A program made the position numbers and the translations under genes. Positions 29,468 through 39,523 of a DNA stretch of 64,000 nt are shown here, one piece after another (within the stretch, counting starts at the first letter, position 1; every line of letters starts with the position of its first letter). This stretch comes from Rhizobium sp. RCAM05350 (lineage in GTDB: Bacteria; Pseudomonadota; Alphaproteobacteria; Rhizobiales; Rhizobiaceae). The stretch spans positions 3,240,001 to 3,304,000 of the forward strand of contig CP087974.1 in the NCBI GenBank assembly GCA_024426085.1, given 5' to 3'. Under the pieces are notes generated by a model. The model made no database searches, was not told where the DNA came from, and was given only the letters and a program-made list of their open reading frames with translations.

Positions 29468-30683
29468 ATGGATTTCGAGAGTTTCTTCAAAGGTGAGTTG
29501 GACGGCCTGCATCAGGAAGGCCGCTACCGCGTTTTTGCGGATCTGGAGCGCCAGAGCGGACAATTCCCCAAGGCGACCCGTTACAATGCGGCCGGCGAAA
29601 AGCAGGACGTCACCGTCTGGTGTTCCAACGATTATCTCGGCATGGGCCAGCATCCCAAGGTCACCGAGGCGATGAAACTCGCCATCGACCAGTGTGGCGC
29701 AGGTGCTGGGGGCACCCGGAATATTTCGGGCACCAACCATTACCACGTTCTTCTTGAGCGCGAACTCGCCGATCTGCACGGCAAGGAATCAGCGCTGCTG
29801 TTCACCTCCGGCTACGTGTCCAACTGGGCAGCACTTGGAACGCTCTGTTCGAAGATTCCCGGTGTGATCGTCTTTTCGGACGCCGGGAATCACGCATCGA
29901 TGATCGAAGGCATCCGCTACTCCAAGTGCGAGCGGGTGATCTTCAAGCACAATTCGCTCGCCGACCTCGAAGCCAAGCTGCAGGCAGCCGACCCCGCGCG
30001 CCAAAAATCATCGCGTTCAGATCCGGTTTATTCGATGGATGGCGATATCGCGCCGATCAAGGAAATCTGCGACCTCGCCGACAAGTACGGTGCGATGACC
30101 TATCTCGATGAAGTGCACGCCGTTGGCATGTACGGCGCCCGCGGCGGCGGTATTGCCGAACGCGAAGGCCTCATGCACCGGCTGACGGTTATCGAGGGCA
30201 CGCTTGGCAAGGCTTTTGGTGTGATGGGCGGCTATATCGCTGCGTCCACGGCGCTGTGCGATTTCATCCGTTCGTTCGCGTCCGGCTTCATCTTCACGAC
30301 GGCCCTGCCGCCGGCCCTTGCTGCCGGTGCGGTTGCCTCGATCCGTCACCTGAAGGAAAGCCAGGTCGAACGCTTCGCCCATCAGGAACGCGTTCGCCGC
30401 CTGCGCAATCTGCTCGACAAGAACGGCATTCCGCATCTCAACAATCCGAGCCATATCGTGCCGGTGATCGTTGGCGACGCATCCAAGTGCAAGTGGATTT
30501 CCGATCTTTTGCTCGACAATTGCGGCGTCTATGTTCAGCCGATCAACTATCCGACGGTGCCGAAAAAGACCGAACGTCTGCGCATTACCCCGACGCCGCT
30601 GCATTCGGACGCGGATATCGATCATCTGGTCGGCGCGCTGCACCAGCTCTGGTCGCGTTGCGCTTGCAAGGGCTGTCGCCTAA
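29468..30683 (+). CDS. hemA: 5-aminolevulinate synthase, frameshifted
   Basis: HemA condenses glycine and succinyl-CoA to 5-aminolevulinate, the first step of alphaproteobacterial haem synthesis, using PLP. It starts MDFESFFKGELDGLHQEGRY (ATG 29468; an adjacent ATG at 29465 is equivalent). It has WCSNDYLGMGQHP, the glycine-rich GAGAGGTRNISG, YLDEVHAVGMYG and IEGTLGKAFGVMGGYIA with the PLP lysine. Between about 30000 and 30020 two opposite indels put seven codons out of frame (PKIIAFES expected). A third near 30655 hides the true end, VALARAVA at 30683. Confidence 0.94.
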
Positions 30684-30771
30684 GGGTTCTCAAAGGCTTG
30701 AAGTTACAATGCGGATTGTCGAAAGATGATCCGCATTTTTGATTCTGGGCAGTCTTTCAGGAGTTCCCTGC

Positions 30772-31891
30772 ATGGGCATCGAGCGCAGGCTCAATCAGGT
30801 CATCGACCAGTTTCTCGAAGCCGGGAAAATCACCGGAACAGTGGTGCTTGCCTATCAGCATGGCAAACCGATTTTCCGCCGCGCTGCCGGCTTTGCCGAC
30901 TGGGAGGCGGGCAAGCCGCTTGAATTCGACACGATCTTTCGCCTGGCTTCATTGACCAAGCCCATCGTCGCAGCAACCGCGCTCGCCATGGTCGATCGAG
31001 GCCTGATATCTCTGACCGATCGGGTTGCCGAGCATCTGCCGTGGTTCCAGCCGAAGACACCGGATGGCCAGATCGCTGATATCTCTATCCATCATCTCCT
31101 GACACACACATCCGGCCTGGTCTACGACGTGGCGCTCGAGCATCTGCCTGACGACCAAGCCATCACCTGCGGACTGCTGAATACCGATCTCGATTACGAG
31201 GCCAATTTTGGCCGCCACAATGCCGTGCCGCTGGCTTTCCGTCCGGGAACCCAATGGGGCTATTCCTTCGCCACGGACATTCTCGGCGCGGTGATTGCCA
31301 AGGTCCATGGCGGATCGCTGGAAGACGCCGTGGTGACATATGTTGCCGGTCCTCTCGGAATGGCCAACAGCCGTTTTCATGTCACGGATGCTGCCCGGCT
31401 CGCCGTGCCTTATGCTGATTCGCACCAGGCTGCCGTCAGGATGACCGATCCCTATTTCGGGCAGGAAGAGGCTGGCTGGACAGCTCGGGTTTTCGCCGTC
31501 GCGGATATTCAATCCCAAGGCGTTCCAATCCGGTGGCGCCGGCATGGTGGGAACGGCGGACGATTTTCTGGCTTTCCTTGAGACGTTGCGCACAGGCGGT
31601 GGCACTGTCCTGAAGCCGGAAACGGTGCATCTTGGCCTTTCCAATCGCATCGGTGCGCTGGTCTCGGACCCGGGCTGCTCATTCGGTTATTTTGGGGCAG
31701 TGGTTGAGAATCCGGAAGAGGCGATCACGCCGCAGCCGGCCGGGACTATCCGCTGGGGTGGTGTCTACGGGCACAGCTGGTTCATTGATCCGGCCAACGG
31801 GCTGACGGTTTTCAACATGAGCAACAATGCCGTGGAAGGCTGTATGGGCGCGTTCCCCGACCGGATCGTCGAAGCAGTTTACGCGGCGTAG
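30772..31891 (+). CDS. Beta-lactamase-family serine hydrolase (class C/esterase type), frameshifted
   Basis: The protein (about 372 residues) starts MGIERRLNQVIDQFLEAGKI after a GGAG ribosome site. It has the class C-like motifs in order: S-x-x-K in RLASLTKPIVAATA, Tyr in PGTQWGYSFATDILG, and an H-x-G-type GGVYGHSWFIDP near the end. There is no signal peptide, so it is probably a cytoplasmic esterase or peptidase-like enzyme rather than an antibiotic-resistance lactamase. The frame changes near 31490, where restoration gives SRIFNPKAFQSGGAGMVG. It is convergent with dxr, whose stop is 8 bases away. Confidence 0.85.
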
Positions 31892-31898
31892 CCTGCGC

Positions 31899-33092
31899 TC
31901 AGGCGGCCGCGGCCTCGCGCTCGACGATCGTTCTCGCGATCTGTCTAGCTTCACCGTCGACGGCAAAGACATCGTCCATGCTGGATGCCGCAGGCGTCGC
32001 GATCATCGCTTCCATCACGGTTTCGGTGATTTCGGCCATCTGCAGGAAGCCGACGCGTCCGTCGATGAAAGCCTCCAGTGCCACTTCCTTGGCGCCATTC
32101 AGCACCGCACTCTGCGTGCCGCCGCGTTCCATCGCCAGCCGCGCAAGGCGAAGCGCCGGGAAGCGCTCTTCGTCCGGAGCCTCGAAATCGAGCCGTGACA
32201 GTTTGGCGAAATCCAACCGCTCGACATCGAGCGCCGGTCGTGCCGGGTGCGACAGCGCGTAACCGATGGCGGTGCGCATGTCCGGGCAGCCGAGCTGCGC
32301 CAGCACCGAGCCGTCGCTATAGCCGACCATCGAATGGATGACCGATTGCGGATGGACGATGACCTCGATCTGATCCGGCCGCATGCCGAAGAGATGCTTG
32401 GCTTCGATCATCTCGAGTGCCTTGTTGAACATCGAGGCGCTGTCGATCGAGATTTTCAGGCCCATCGACCAATTGGGATGGGCGCGGGCGGTCGCGGCGG
32501 TCACGTCACGCATCTCGGTAAGCGTGGAGCGACGGAACGGGCCGCCCGATGCGGTGAGGATGATCCGCTCGACGGCATGGCGCTGATGCTCTTCCAGCAC
32601 CTGGTAGATCGCATTGTGCTCGCTATCGACCGGCAGCAGCTTGCCACCACCGGCATGGACCGCGGCCACGAATAGATCACCGGCCGAGACCAGGCATTCC
32701 TTGTTGGCAAGGGCGATATCGGCGCCGCGTTTTGCTGCGGCAAGCGTCGGCGCAAGGCCGGCCGTACCGACGATGGCGGCCATCACCCAGCCGGCATCGC
32801 GTTCAGCCGCTTCGATCAGGCCGCTGCGGCCGGCGGCGACCTCGATGCCGGTGCCGGCAAGCGCGGCTTTCAGATCATGATACTGGGTCTCGTCGGCGGT
32901 CACGGCGAGTTCGGCGCGGTTTACCTTCGCCTGTTCGGCCAGCAGCGCGATATTGCCGTTGCCGGTCACGGCGGCGATGTCGAATGCATCGCGTCCGCCA
33001 AGCTGGCGGATCACGTCGAGCGTATTGGTGCCGATTGAGCCCGTCGAGCCCAGAATGGTCAATCGGCGTTTGTCTTGCGCGCCGGAGGTCAT
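31899..33092 (-). CDS. dxr: 1-deoxy-D-xylulose-5-phosphate reductoisomerase
   Basis: Dxr rearranges and reduces DXP to 2-C-methyl-D-erythritol 4-phosphate with NADPH, the committed step of isoprenoid synthesis. The gene is intact, 397 residues. The N-terminal NADPH motif ILGSTGSIGTNTLDV, the metal/substrate blocks ALANKECLVSAG and LLPVDSEHNAIYQ, the flexible loop ILTASGGPFR and HPNWSMGLKISIDSASMFNK are all present. ATG 33092 is preferred to a TTG at 33098. Confidence 0.95.
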   Translation of the reverse strand: MTSGAQDKRRLTILGSTGSIGTNTLDVIRQLGGRDAFDIAAVTGNGNIALLAEQAKVNRAELAVTADETQYHDLKAALAGTGIEVAAGRSGLIEAAERDAGWVMAAIVGTAGLAPTLAAAKRGADIALANKECLVSAGDLFVAAVHAGGGKLLPVDSEHNAIYQVLEEHQRHAVERIILTASGGPFRRSTLTEMRDVTAATARAHPNWSMGLKISIDSASMFNKALEMIEAKHLFGMRPDQIEVIVHPQSVIHSMVGYSDGSVLAQLGCPDMRTAIGYALSHPARPALDVERLDFAKLSRLDFEAPDEERFPALRLARLAMERGGTQSAVLNGAKEVALEAFIDGRVGFLQMAEITETVMEAMIATPAASSMDDVFAVDGEARQIARTIVEREAAAA

Positions 33093-33252
33093 GGCCAAGT
33101 CCCGTTGTTTTTTTGTTTTTCATGTTAGGCTCTACAGGTGAAAGCCGATGCCAACAAGGGTAGCTTCGCTCCGGGTGGTGGCGATAGGGTCGCAGGTGCT
33201 GCAGAATCACCTGCCCACTTTGATGGGCCGGGCCAGTCATTTGCCGGAAAGG

Positions 33253-33977
33253 ATGTTCCTGATGCTGAAACTTGCGTTGTTTCTTTCCTGTTCCTGCGTG
33301 CTGATCGATGCAACCTCGGTCTCCACCGTTGCAGCCAGATCGGTGCCGAACGAGCTGGTCGGAACATGGCTGGCTGAGGATATCGGTGGCGGCGGCGTTA
33401 TCGACTATTTACAGACGACACTGGAAATCAACGATGACGGCACCTATTCCGGCTTTGCCGGCTGCAACAATTACACCGGTACCTTCGACCTGAAGGCCGG
33501 CGAGATCGTCTTCGGTCCTGCGGGCTCGACACGCAAAATGTGCGTTCCGGCGGTGATGGATCAGGAGACTAAGTTCTTCGCGACGTTGAAAACCGGCCTG
33601 TCCTGGAAGATCGAAGAAACGAAATTGGTTCTGGCGAAAGCCGATTCTGAAGACGGCCCTGCGGCTTGCCCCACACACGGTGTCGTCAGACGTTCTCATC
33701 AACATTCCCGGCGCTCGGACGGTCGACCGGCAGGCCGTACGCACATGACTGCGCCGGCAAATCCATCGCCGCCGAATACATTAATGCCGGTCCGGTTTCA
33801 CTGGTAACGCTCACCATCGGCAACGAGTTCGTGATCGCCTCCAACGTGCTCTCCGGATCAGGCGCGAAATATGCGGGCGGGCAATATGTCTGGTGGACGA
33901 AGGGCGACGAGGCGAATTTGATCGACGCCATGAAGGGCGAGGACGATGCGGGCATCGCCTGCTCGAAAGTGGAATGA
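33253..33977 (+). CDS. META-domain plus MliC-like domain envelope protein, frameshifted
   Basis: After a signal-like segment (MLKLALFLSCSCVLIDATSVS) comes a META domain: ELVGTWLAEDIGGGG, TTLEINDDGTYSGFAGCNNYTG and STRKMCVPAVMDQE. Frame changes near 33660 and 33745 lead to a second domain, HDCAGKSIAAEYINAGPVSL...SGSGAKYAGGQYVWWTKGDEANL, with the pattern of MliC-type C-lysozyme inhibitors (lone Cys near the start, SGAKYAGG and WWTKG). The fused pair suggests a periplasmic or outer-membrane stress protein; lysozyme inhibition is inference. Confidence 0.75.
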
Positions 33978-33984
33978 GGCCAGT

Positions 33985-34015
33985 CCACCGGCGGTGAGTG
34001 CCGGTGGTTTTTCCT
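33985..34015 (+). terminator. Terminator between convergent genes
   Basis: CCACCGGC pairs with GCCGGTGG around a 7-base loop, followed by five T and CCTTT. It sits just after the META-MliC gene and ahead of the 3' end of the convergent monooxygenase gene. Confidence 0.85.
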
Positions 34016-34031
34016 TTGTGGCTCTGATCCG

Positions 34032-35430
34032 TTAGCCGCGCGCCGCCAGTCTTGCCCATTCCTGTGCCTGGTGGCGATAGGCTGCGCCGGGATGCGGCGC
34101 GGCAAGATGCGGACCTTCCCCGAACAGCTTTTCGCGCAGGGTGCCCTGAGCGTAGTCCTTCTTGTAGACGCCGCGCTTCTGCAGTTCCGGCACCAAAAGA
34201 TCGACCGCGTCCTCGAAACTTTCCGGCGTCACCGCATAGGCAAGATTGAACCCGTCGACATCGGTATCCTCGACCCATTCCTGCAGCAGGTCGGCGACTG
34301 TCGAGGGCGAGCCGACGAAGACCGGGCCTGAAACCGCCGATCCCCACCCAGTCGGCCATTTCCCGCACTGTCCAGACCTTGTCGGGGTCGATGGTGGTAA
34401 AGGTCTCGACGGCCGATTGAACGGCATTGGTATAGCGATGGCGCAGCGGTTCGTCGGGTGAAAACTGACCGAAATCGATGCCGGTCCAGCCGGAAATCAG
34501 CGCCTGCGCCCCTTCGTAGGAGACATACTTCCGATAGTCGTCGAACTTCTTCTTGGCCTCGGCATCGGTCTCGCCGAGGATGACGGTCTGCAGATTGAAG
34601 GCAAGGATTTTTCGTGGATCGCGTCCGGCCTTTTCGGCGGCCTCGCGGACGTTAGCGACGTAGCGTTTCAGCACCGGCTTGGAGGGAGCGGCAACGAAAA
34701 TGCATTCGGCATGGGCGCCGGCGAAATCCTTGCCGCGGCTTGAAGCGCCGGCCTGATAGAGCACCGGCGTTCGCTGCGGCGAGGGCTCGCTGAGGTGAAT
34801 GCCGGGCACGGTGAAATGCTTGCCCGCGTGATGGATCGGATGGACTTTCTCCGGATGGGTGAAGATGCCGCTTTCGCGGTCGCGCACCACGGCATCGTCC
34901 TCCCAGCTGCCTTCCCAGAGCTTGTAACAGACCTCGAGATATTCCTCGGCAAGATCGTAGCGGTCGTCATGTTTTGTCTGGCTTGCCTGCCCGATATTCT
35001 GGGCACCGCTGTTCAGATAGGATGTGACGATGTTCCAGCCGACGCGCCCTTTGGTCAGGTGATCGAGCGTCGAGATGCGGCGGGCGAATGTGTAGGGATG
35101 CTCGAAGGAGAGCGAGGCCGTCAGGCCGAAACCGAGATGTTCGGTGACATAGGCCATGGTCGGCACCAGCTGCAGCGGATCGTTGACCGGCACCTGGGTT
35201 GAGTGGCGTAGCGCCGCATCGACATTGCCGTTCAGCACATCATAGACCCCGAGAACGTCGGCGATGAACAGACCGTCGAATTTGCCGCGCTCCAGCGTCT
35301 TTGCCAGGTGTACCCAGTAATCGAGGTCCTTGTATTTCCATGATTGATCGTGGGGATGCCGCCAAAGGCCCGGCGACTGGTGTCCGACGCAGTTCATATC
35401 GAAAGCGTTTAGCCTGATTTCACGGCTCAT
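34032..35430 (-). CDS. FMN-dependent monooxygenase, NtaA/SnaA/DszA-SfnG type, frameshifted
   Basis: These LLM-class enzymes use reduced flavin from a partner reductase to cleave C-S or C-N bonds, as in sulfone and sulfonate breakdown. The start MSREIRLNAFDMNCVGHQSPG, RHPHDQSWKYKDLDYWVHLA, VPTMAYVTEHLGFGLTAS and KGRVGWNIVTSYLNSG are typical of the DszA/NtaA subgroup. Near 34330 the frame changes and continues SGPVFVGSPSTVADLLQEWV to the true end at 34032 (EWARLAARG). About 465 residues, a normal length. It heads the sulfur-scavenging island; no flavin reductase is seen beside it. Confidence 0.88.
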
Positions 35431-35443
35431 ATCTGTCGTCCTT

Positions 35444-35467
35444 GTCTTGAGGTCTTGAGGTCTTGAG
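35444..35467. repeat. Three tandem copies of an 8-base unit
   Basis: GTCTTGAG is repeated three times without spacer directly upstream of the monooxygenase start (14-37 bases before it on its own strand). It lies where the leader or ribosome-binding region would be, so copy number could affect expression. It may equally be slippage or an assembly artefact. Confidence 0.7.
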
Positions 35468-35502
35468 GCTTTGGCCTTACGTCTATCGATGAAGTTCAGC
35501 CG

Positions 35503-36562
35503 TCAGGGATTGCTGCGGCCGGTCCCGTAAGTCAGCGCTAAGGCCCCGACAAGGACGGCGCCCTTGACGAAATCCTGTGTGTAATAGGGTGCGTTGAGCA
35601 TGGTGAGGCCGTTGAGTAGGACGCCGACGAAGACGGCACCGACGATGGTACCGAGAACATTCGGCCGCCTTTTCCCCAGCACCGCGAAACCAATCAGCGC
35701 GGCCGCCACCGCATCCATCAGCAGCGAACCGCCGGAGGAGACATCGCCGCGCCCGACGCGGGCGGCAATGACGATACCGCCGAGTGAGGCGAGCGTACCG
35801 GAGATGACATAGGCGAGTGTCTTCAGCCGCGCCGTCGATGCACCCGCCAGCCGCGTCGCAACCTCATTGCCACCGGTGGCAAACAGCAGGCGTCCGATGC
35901 GGGTCCGCTCCGTTAGCACGAAGAGGGCAATGGCGACGAGGGCCATAAGGACGACAGACACCGGGACGATGCCCAACAGGCTGAAACGACCGATCAGCAG
36001 GAATGCAGGATCGTAGGCACCGCCGGCGGTTGCCCCGTTTGGCAGGATGAGCCCGGCGGAGATCGAGCGGCCGGCAGTCGGGATGAGTTGCAGGCCGGAA
36101 AGTAAGAACATCATCGACAGGGTGGCCAGAAGATCGGGAACCTTCAGCCGGACGATGAGGAACGCGTTGACGAGGCCGATGAGCGCTCCGAATGCAAGCA
36201 CCAGCGGTACTGTGGCAATGGCGTTGAGCCCCCAGACGATCATCGCGTAGCTGGCGGCCATGATGCTTGATGCGGCAATAGCGCCGATCGACAGATCGGA
36301 AACCGCCGACGGCGAGGGTGACGGTGACGCCCGCACCCAGAATGGCGACGACGGCCACGGCCTGCAGGATGCTCATCAGGTTGCCGAGATTGGCGAAGGC
36401 GGGCTCGGCAGTGGAGAAACCGACAAGCAGCGCGGCAAGAAGAATGAACACGGCGCCGGATCTCAATGTCGTTGCGAGACCTGCGAGCCATGTCGATGTC
36501 GAGGTGCTTGGATTCGCGCTGCGTGGCACCGGCGGAGCGGTTTCGTCAATGATCGATGTCAT
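35503..36562 (-). CDS. CUT2-family ABC transporter permease (RbsC/XylH type), frameshifted
   Basis: A permease of about 352 residues starting MTSIIDETAPPVPRSANPS, with 8-10 hydrophobic segments. The signature blocks are AILGAGVTVTLAVG, AVSDLSIGAIAASSIMAAS (one indel near 36315 joins these), KVPDLLATLSMMFLLSG and GTLASLGGIVIAARVGRG. Its ATG overlaps the stop of the ATPase gene by four bases (ATGA), so they are co-translated. The family imports sugars or sugar-like molecules; in this sulfur context the ligand may be an organosulfur compound. Confidence 0.88.
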
Positions 36563-38040
36563 GCGTGGATTTCCTTGGAGAGACCGGATGGCGCGCCATG
36601 CGGCGCTGCGGCAAGGCTGTGGTGGTCGATGACGAGAATGCGATCGGCAACCTCGTAGGCCTCCTCTGGATCGGAGGTGGCGATCAAGGTGGCGCGGTCG
36701 CTCCGGCTGCGGATAGCCTGGATGATATCGTGACGGGCGCCGACATCGACGCCCTGAAAAGGTTCGTCGAGTAGCAGGAGCCGGCTTGGCTCCGCTTCCC
36801 AGCGGGCGAGAACGACCTTTTGCTGATTGCCGCCGGAGAGGGAGGCGATCGGTGCTTGCGGGCCGGATGCCTTGATGCGCAGGCGGGAGATTGCCTTTTC
36901 CGCCTCGCGCTGCTCGCGGCCGCCAAACAGCAAGCCGTGCGGATACCACTTGCCGAGATGCGGAAGGCTGATGGTGGCAGCGAGCGAACTCCCCGGCCAG
37001 TTGACCGGCATCAGCGACGACCGATGCCGGTCCTCTGCCGCCATGGCGACGCCGGCAGCAATCGCCTCTGCCGGTGTTTTCGGCCGATGCGGCCGTCCGT
37101 CCAGATACATGTCTCCTGCTGCAAGGTGGCCGGCGCCGAAGATCGCCGAGAGCAGCCGGCTCTTGCCTGCGCCCAGCACGCCGGTGATGGCCACCACCTC
37201 GCCGGTATGGACGGTGAGATCGAAGGCAGCGGAATCGGACCGCAGCCGGGCATCGCGCATTTCAAAGACCGGCGATCCTTCGGCGATGCGAATGCCGGGC
37301 CGGGCCGACTGCAGCTTGCGGCCGATCATCGTCTCGATTGCGGTGCTGAAATCGATGGGGCGCTCGAAGGCACTGACGACCGCACCACCGCGCATGACAA
37401 GCACACGACTGGCAATCGCTTCCAGATCGGCGGTCCGGTGGGAGATGTAGAGAATGGCAAGGCCATCATCGCGCAGACGTTTGAGAATGCCGAACAGGCG
37501 CTGGCTTTCCGCAATGGAAAGGCTGGCGGTCGGCTCGTCGAGGATCAGCAGGTCCGCCCGGTTGGCAAGCGCTCGGGCAATGGCCACCAGCTGCCGATCT
37601 GCAGCGGTGAGGTCGGCGAAGTCGCGGTCCAGCGGCAGATCGAACCCGGCGGCATCGAGTACCGCCTGCGCCTGCCGCCTGATGCTGGCCCGGGAGACGA
37701 AAAAGGGATGTCCACGCTGGCTGAAGCGCGTCAGCAACAAAATGTCTGCAACGGTGAGACCGGGAGCGCCGACCAGATCTGTAGATTGATGGACGGTCAC
37801 GACGCCGGTAGCGGCTGCTTCGGCCGGCGTGCCTGGGGCGTAAGCCTGCCCGTTCAGCGTGATCGTGCCGCTATCGGCGGGCAATACGCCGGAGAGGATT
37901 TTCACCAGTGTCGATTTCCCCGCGCCATTCGCCCCCATTAGCGCGACGATCTCGCCGGCATCGATCGTCAGCGTCGCGCCGGCGAGAGCCCGCGTGGACT
38001 GAAAACTGCGGCTGAGCGCATCGACGTGAAGCAGTGGCAT
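36559..38040 (-). CDS. CUT2-family ABC transporter ATP-binding protein (two ABC domains)
   Basis: An intact 493-residue protein with two nucleotide-binding domains, as in RbsA/MglA. Domain 1 has Walker A GANGAGKST and Walker B LLILDEPTASLS; domain 2 has the degenerate Walker A GVLGAGKSR, the signature LSGGNQQKVVLARW and LLLLDEPFQGVDVG. It energises the adjacent permease. The start is 360 bases from the divergent binding-protein gene, and a TATAGTCTATA palindrome lies 22 bases upstream of its ATG. Confidence 0.93.
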   Translation of the reverse strand: MPLLHVDALSRSFQSTRALAGATLTIDAGEIVALMGANGAGKSTLVKILSGVLPADSGTITLNGQAYAPGTPAEAAATGVVTVHQSTDLVGAPGLTVADILLLTRFSQRGHPFFVSRASIRRQAQAVLDAAGFDLPLDRDFADLTAADRQLVAIARALANRADLLILDEPTASLSIAESQRLFGILKRLRDDGLAILYISHRTADLEAIASRVLVMRGGAVVSAFERPIDFSTAIETMIGRKLQSARPGIRIAEGSPVFEMRDARLRSDSAAFDLTVHTGEVVAITGVLGAGKSRLLSAIFGAGHLAAGDMYLDGRPHRPKTPAEAIAAGVAMAAEDRHRSSLMPVNWPGSSLAATISLPHLGKWYPHGLLFGGREQREAEKAISRLRIKASGPQAPIASLSGGNQQKVVLARWEAEPSRLLLLDEPFQGVDVGARHDIIQAIRSRSDRATLIATSDPEEAYEVADRILVIDHHSLAAAPHGAPSGLSKEIHA

Positions 38041-38061
38041 GAAGGAAAATCCTGATATCCC

Positions 38062-38072
38062 TATAGTCTATA
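38062..38072. promoter_or_regulatory. TATAGTCTATA palindrome, candidate operator of the sulfur island
   Basis: A perfect 11-base palindrome with a central T, in an AT-rich stretch just upstream of the ABC ATPase start. The core TAGTCTA recurs at 38295-38301, 43958-43964 (as TAGACTA) and 45484-45490, each upstream of a gene of the same island. Shared regulation is inference. Confidence 0.5.
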
Positions 38073-38290
38073 TAATTTGTCATATATTTTCTGCTGATAA
38101 CAGCCGATCTGGCGGAACAGCTTTGCGAAGTGCTGGCTGTGCAGGTAATTTCTTTGCGGGCGGATGGGTTACGGCAGAACGTTCGCGCCGCCGGGCAAAC
38201 TGCCCATCATGCGGCGAGGTGCCGGTAGGACTTTGTCGCACAGGCCAGTCATCGTGGAACAGGTTTCTCATCAAGTTGGAAAAATGGCAT

Positions 38291-38308
38291 TAATTAGTCT
38301 ATTAAATT
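38291..38308. promoter_or_regulatory. Second TAGTCTA-type site upstream of the ABC binding protein
   Basis: TTAGTCTATTAAATTT resembles the 38062 site (ATAGTCTATATAATTT) in both core and AT-rich right flank. It lies about 100 bases before the binding-protein start. A further partial copy, GTCTAATAAA, follows at about 38331. Confidence 0.45.
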
Positions 38309-38400
38309 TATGGATTGCATGTCTAATAAACGCTGCGCCCCGAGGCGGGCTGGCAGCTTGCCGGTGGCGCGTTTCGATTGTCTTCAGAAGGAACGCTTTT

Positions 38401-39449
38401 ATGAAAACCATCCTCCGTCTGGCGGCAACCGCCGCTCTCATTCCCTTTCTGTTTGTCTCGGCCGCCAAGGCCGATGGCGTTGCTGGCGCACCGGCGCCAT
38501 TCTGACAAGGGCGGCGTCAAGCTGGCGCTGATCAGCTACATTTCCGCCGGTGATTTCTTCCAGGCCTATCAGGCCGGAGCCGAGGCGCAGGCGAAGGCAC
38601 TCGGCATCGACTTGCGTGTCTTCCCGGGCCGCCAGAATGCCGCGGAACAGCGCGAGCAGATCCTGCAGGCGATCAATCTCGGCGTCGAGGGTATCGTTGT
38701 CGATCACGGCGTTCCCTGAATCGCTCGGCGATGTCGTGCAGCAGGCGCTGGACAAGGGCATCAAGGTCGTCGCCTTCGATGTCAATCTCAACAATCCGAA
38801 GGTGCCGCAGGTCGAACAGAGCGACCATGCGCTGGCAAAGCAGGCGCTTGAGCAGGCGGTGAAGGACAATGGCACCAGCTTCAACGCCGGTTACGTCTAC
38901 GTTGCTGGTTTTGCGCCGCTCGATCGCCGTAACGAGGTCTGGGACACGTTCAAGGCTGAAAACAAGGGCGTCGTCGAGAAGGCGCGCTTCGGCAATGTCA
39001 GTGATACGACCGCGACCAGCACGGCCGACCAAGCGAAAGCGGCACTCCGGGCCAATCCCGATATTACCGTGGTTTTTGCACCCTATGACGAATTTGCCCG
39101 TGGCGTGAAGCTGGCGGCGGCCGATCTCGGCATTTCCGACAAGCTGAAGATCTATTCGGCCGATGTTTCGACCGCCGATATCCAGGAGATCATCGAGGAA
39201 GGCAGCCCCTGGGTAGCAACGGTCGCGACCAACCCGGCGGTGGTCGGTGCCGTCTCGATCCGCGCTGCGGCTCTTGAAATTGCCGGAGAACAGGTTCCCC
39301 GCCAGATCACCGTCGAGCCGACCCTGCTCACCCAGAAAAGCCTGCGCGAAGCCGGCGTCAAATCGATCGAGGAACTGGCGGCCAAGATTCCGGCGTTCAG
39401 CGTCAGCGATGCGGCCACCGCAAGCTGGATTCCGGCCAAGCTGTTCTGA
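38401..39449 (+). CDS. CUT2-type ABC transporter substrate-binding protein, two frameshifts
   Basis: A RbsB-like periplasmic binding protein. The signal peptide is MKTILRLAATAALIPFLFVSAAKA. After an indel near 38495 the mature part reads GGVKLALISYISAGDFFQAYQAGAEAQAKALGIDLRVFPG. A second indel near 38712 leads to SLGDVVQQALDKGIKVVAFDVN, then GYVYVAGFAPLDRRNEVWDTF, and the stop at 39449. About 345 residues. It is divergent from the ATPase and permease genes; together they form a full importer. The ligand is not readable from sequence. Confidence 0.87.
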
Positions 39450-39464
39450 TCCCTTCGCATTGCG

Positions 39465-39493
39465 ACGGCGGAGCCTGCTGAGAGCTCCGCCGT
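39465..39493 (+). terminator. Hairpin after the binding-protein gene
   Basis: ACGGCGGAGC and GCTCCGCCGT form a perfect 10-bp stem with a 9-base loop, followed by TCTCCTT. It lies between the binding-protein stop and the downstream dehydrogenase start 30 bases on. It may attenuate rather than end transcription, giving more binding protein than enzyme. Confidence 0.6.
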
Positions 39494-39523
39494 TCTCCTT
39501 CGTTCACAAATGGAGCCTCTCCC

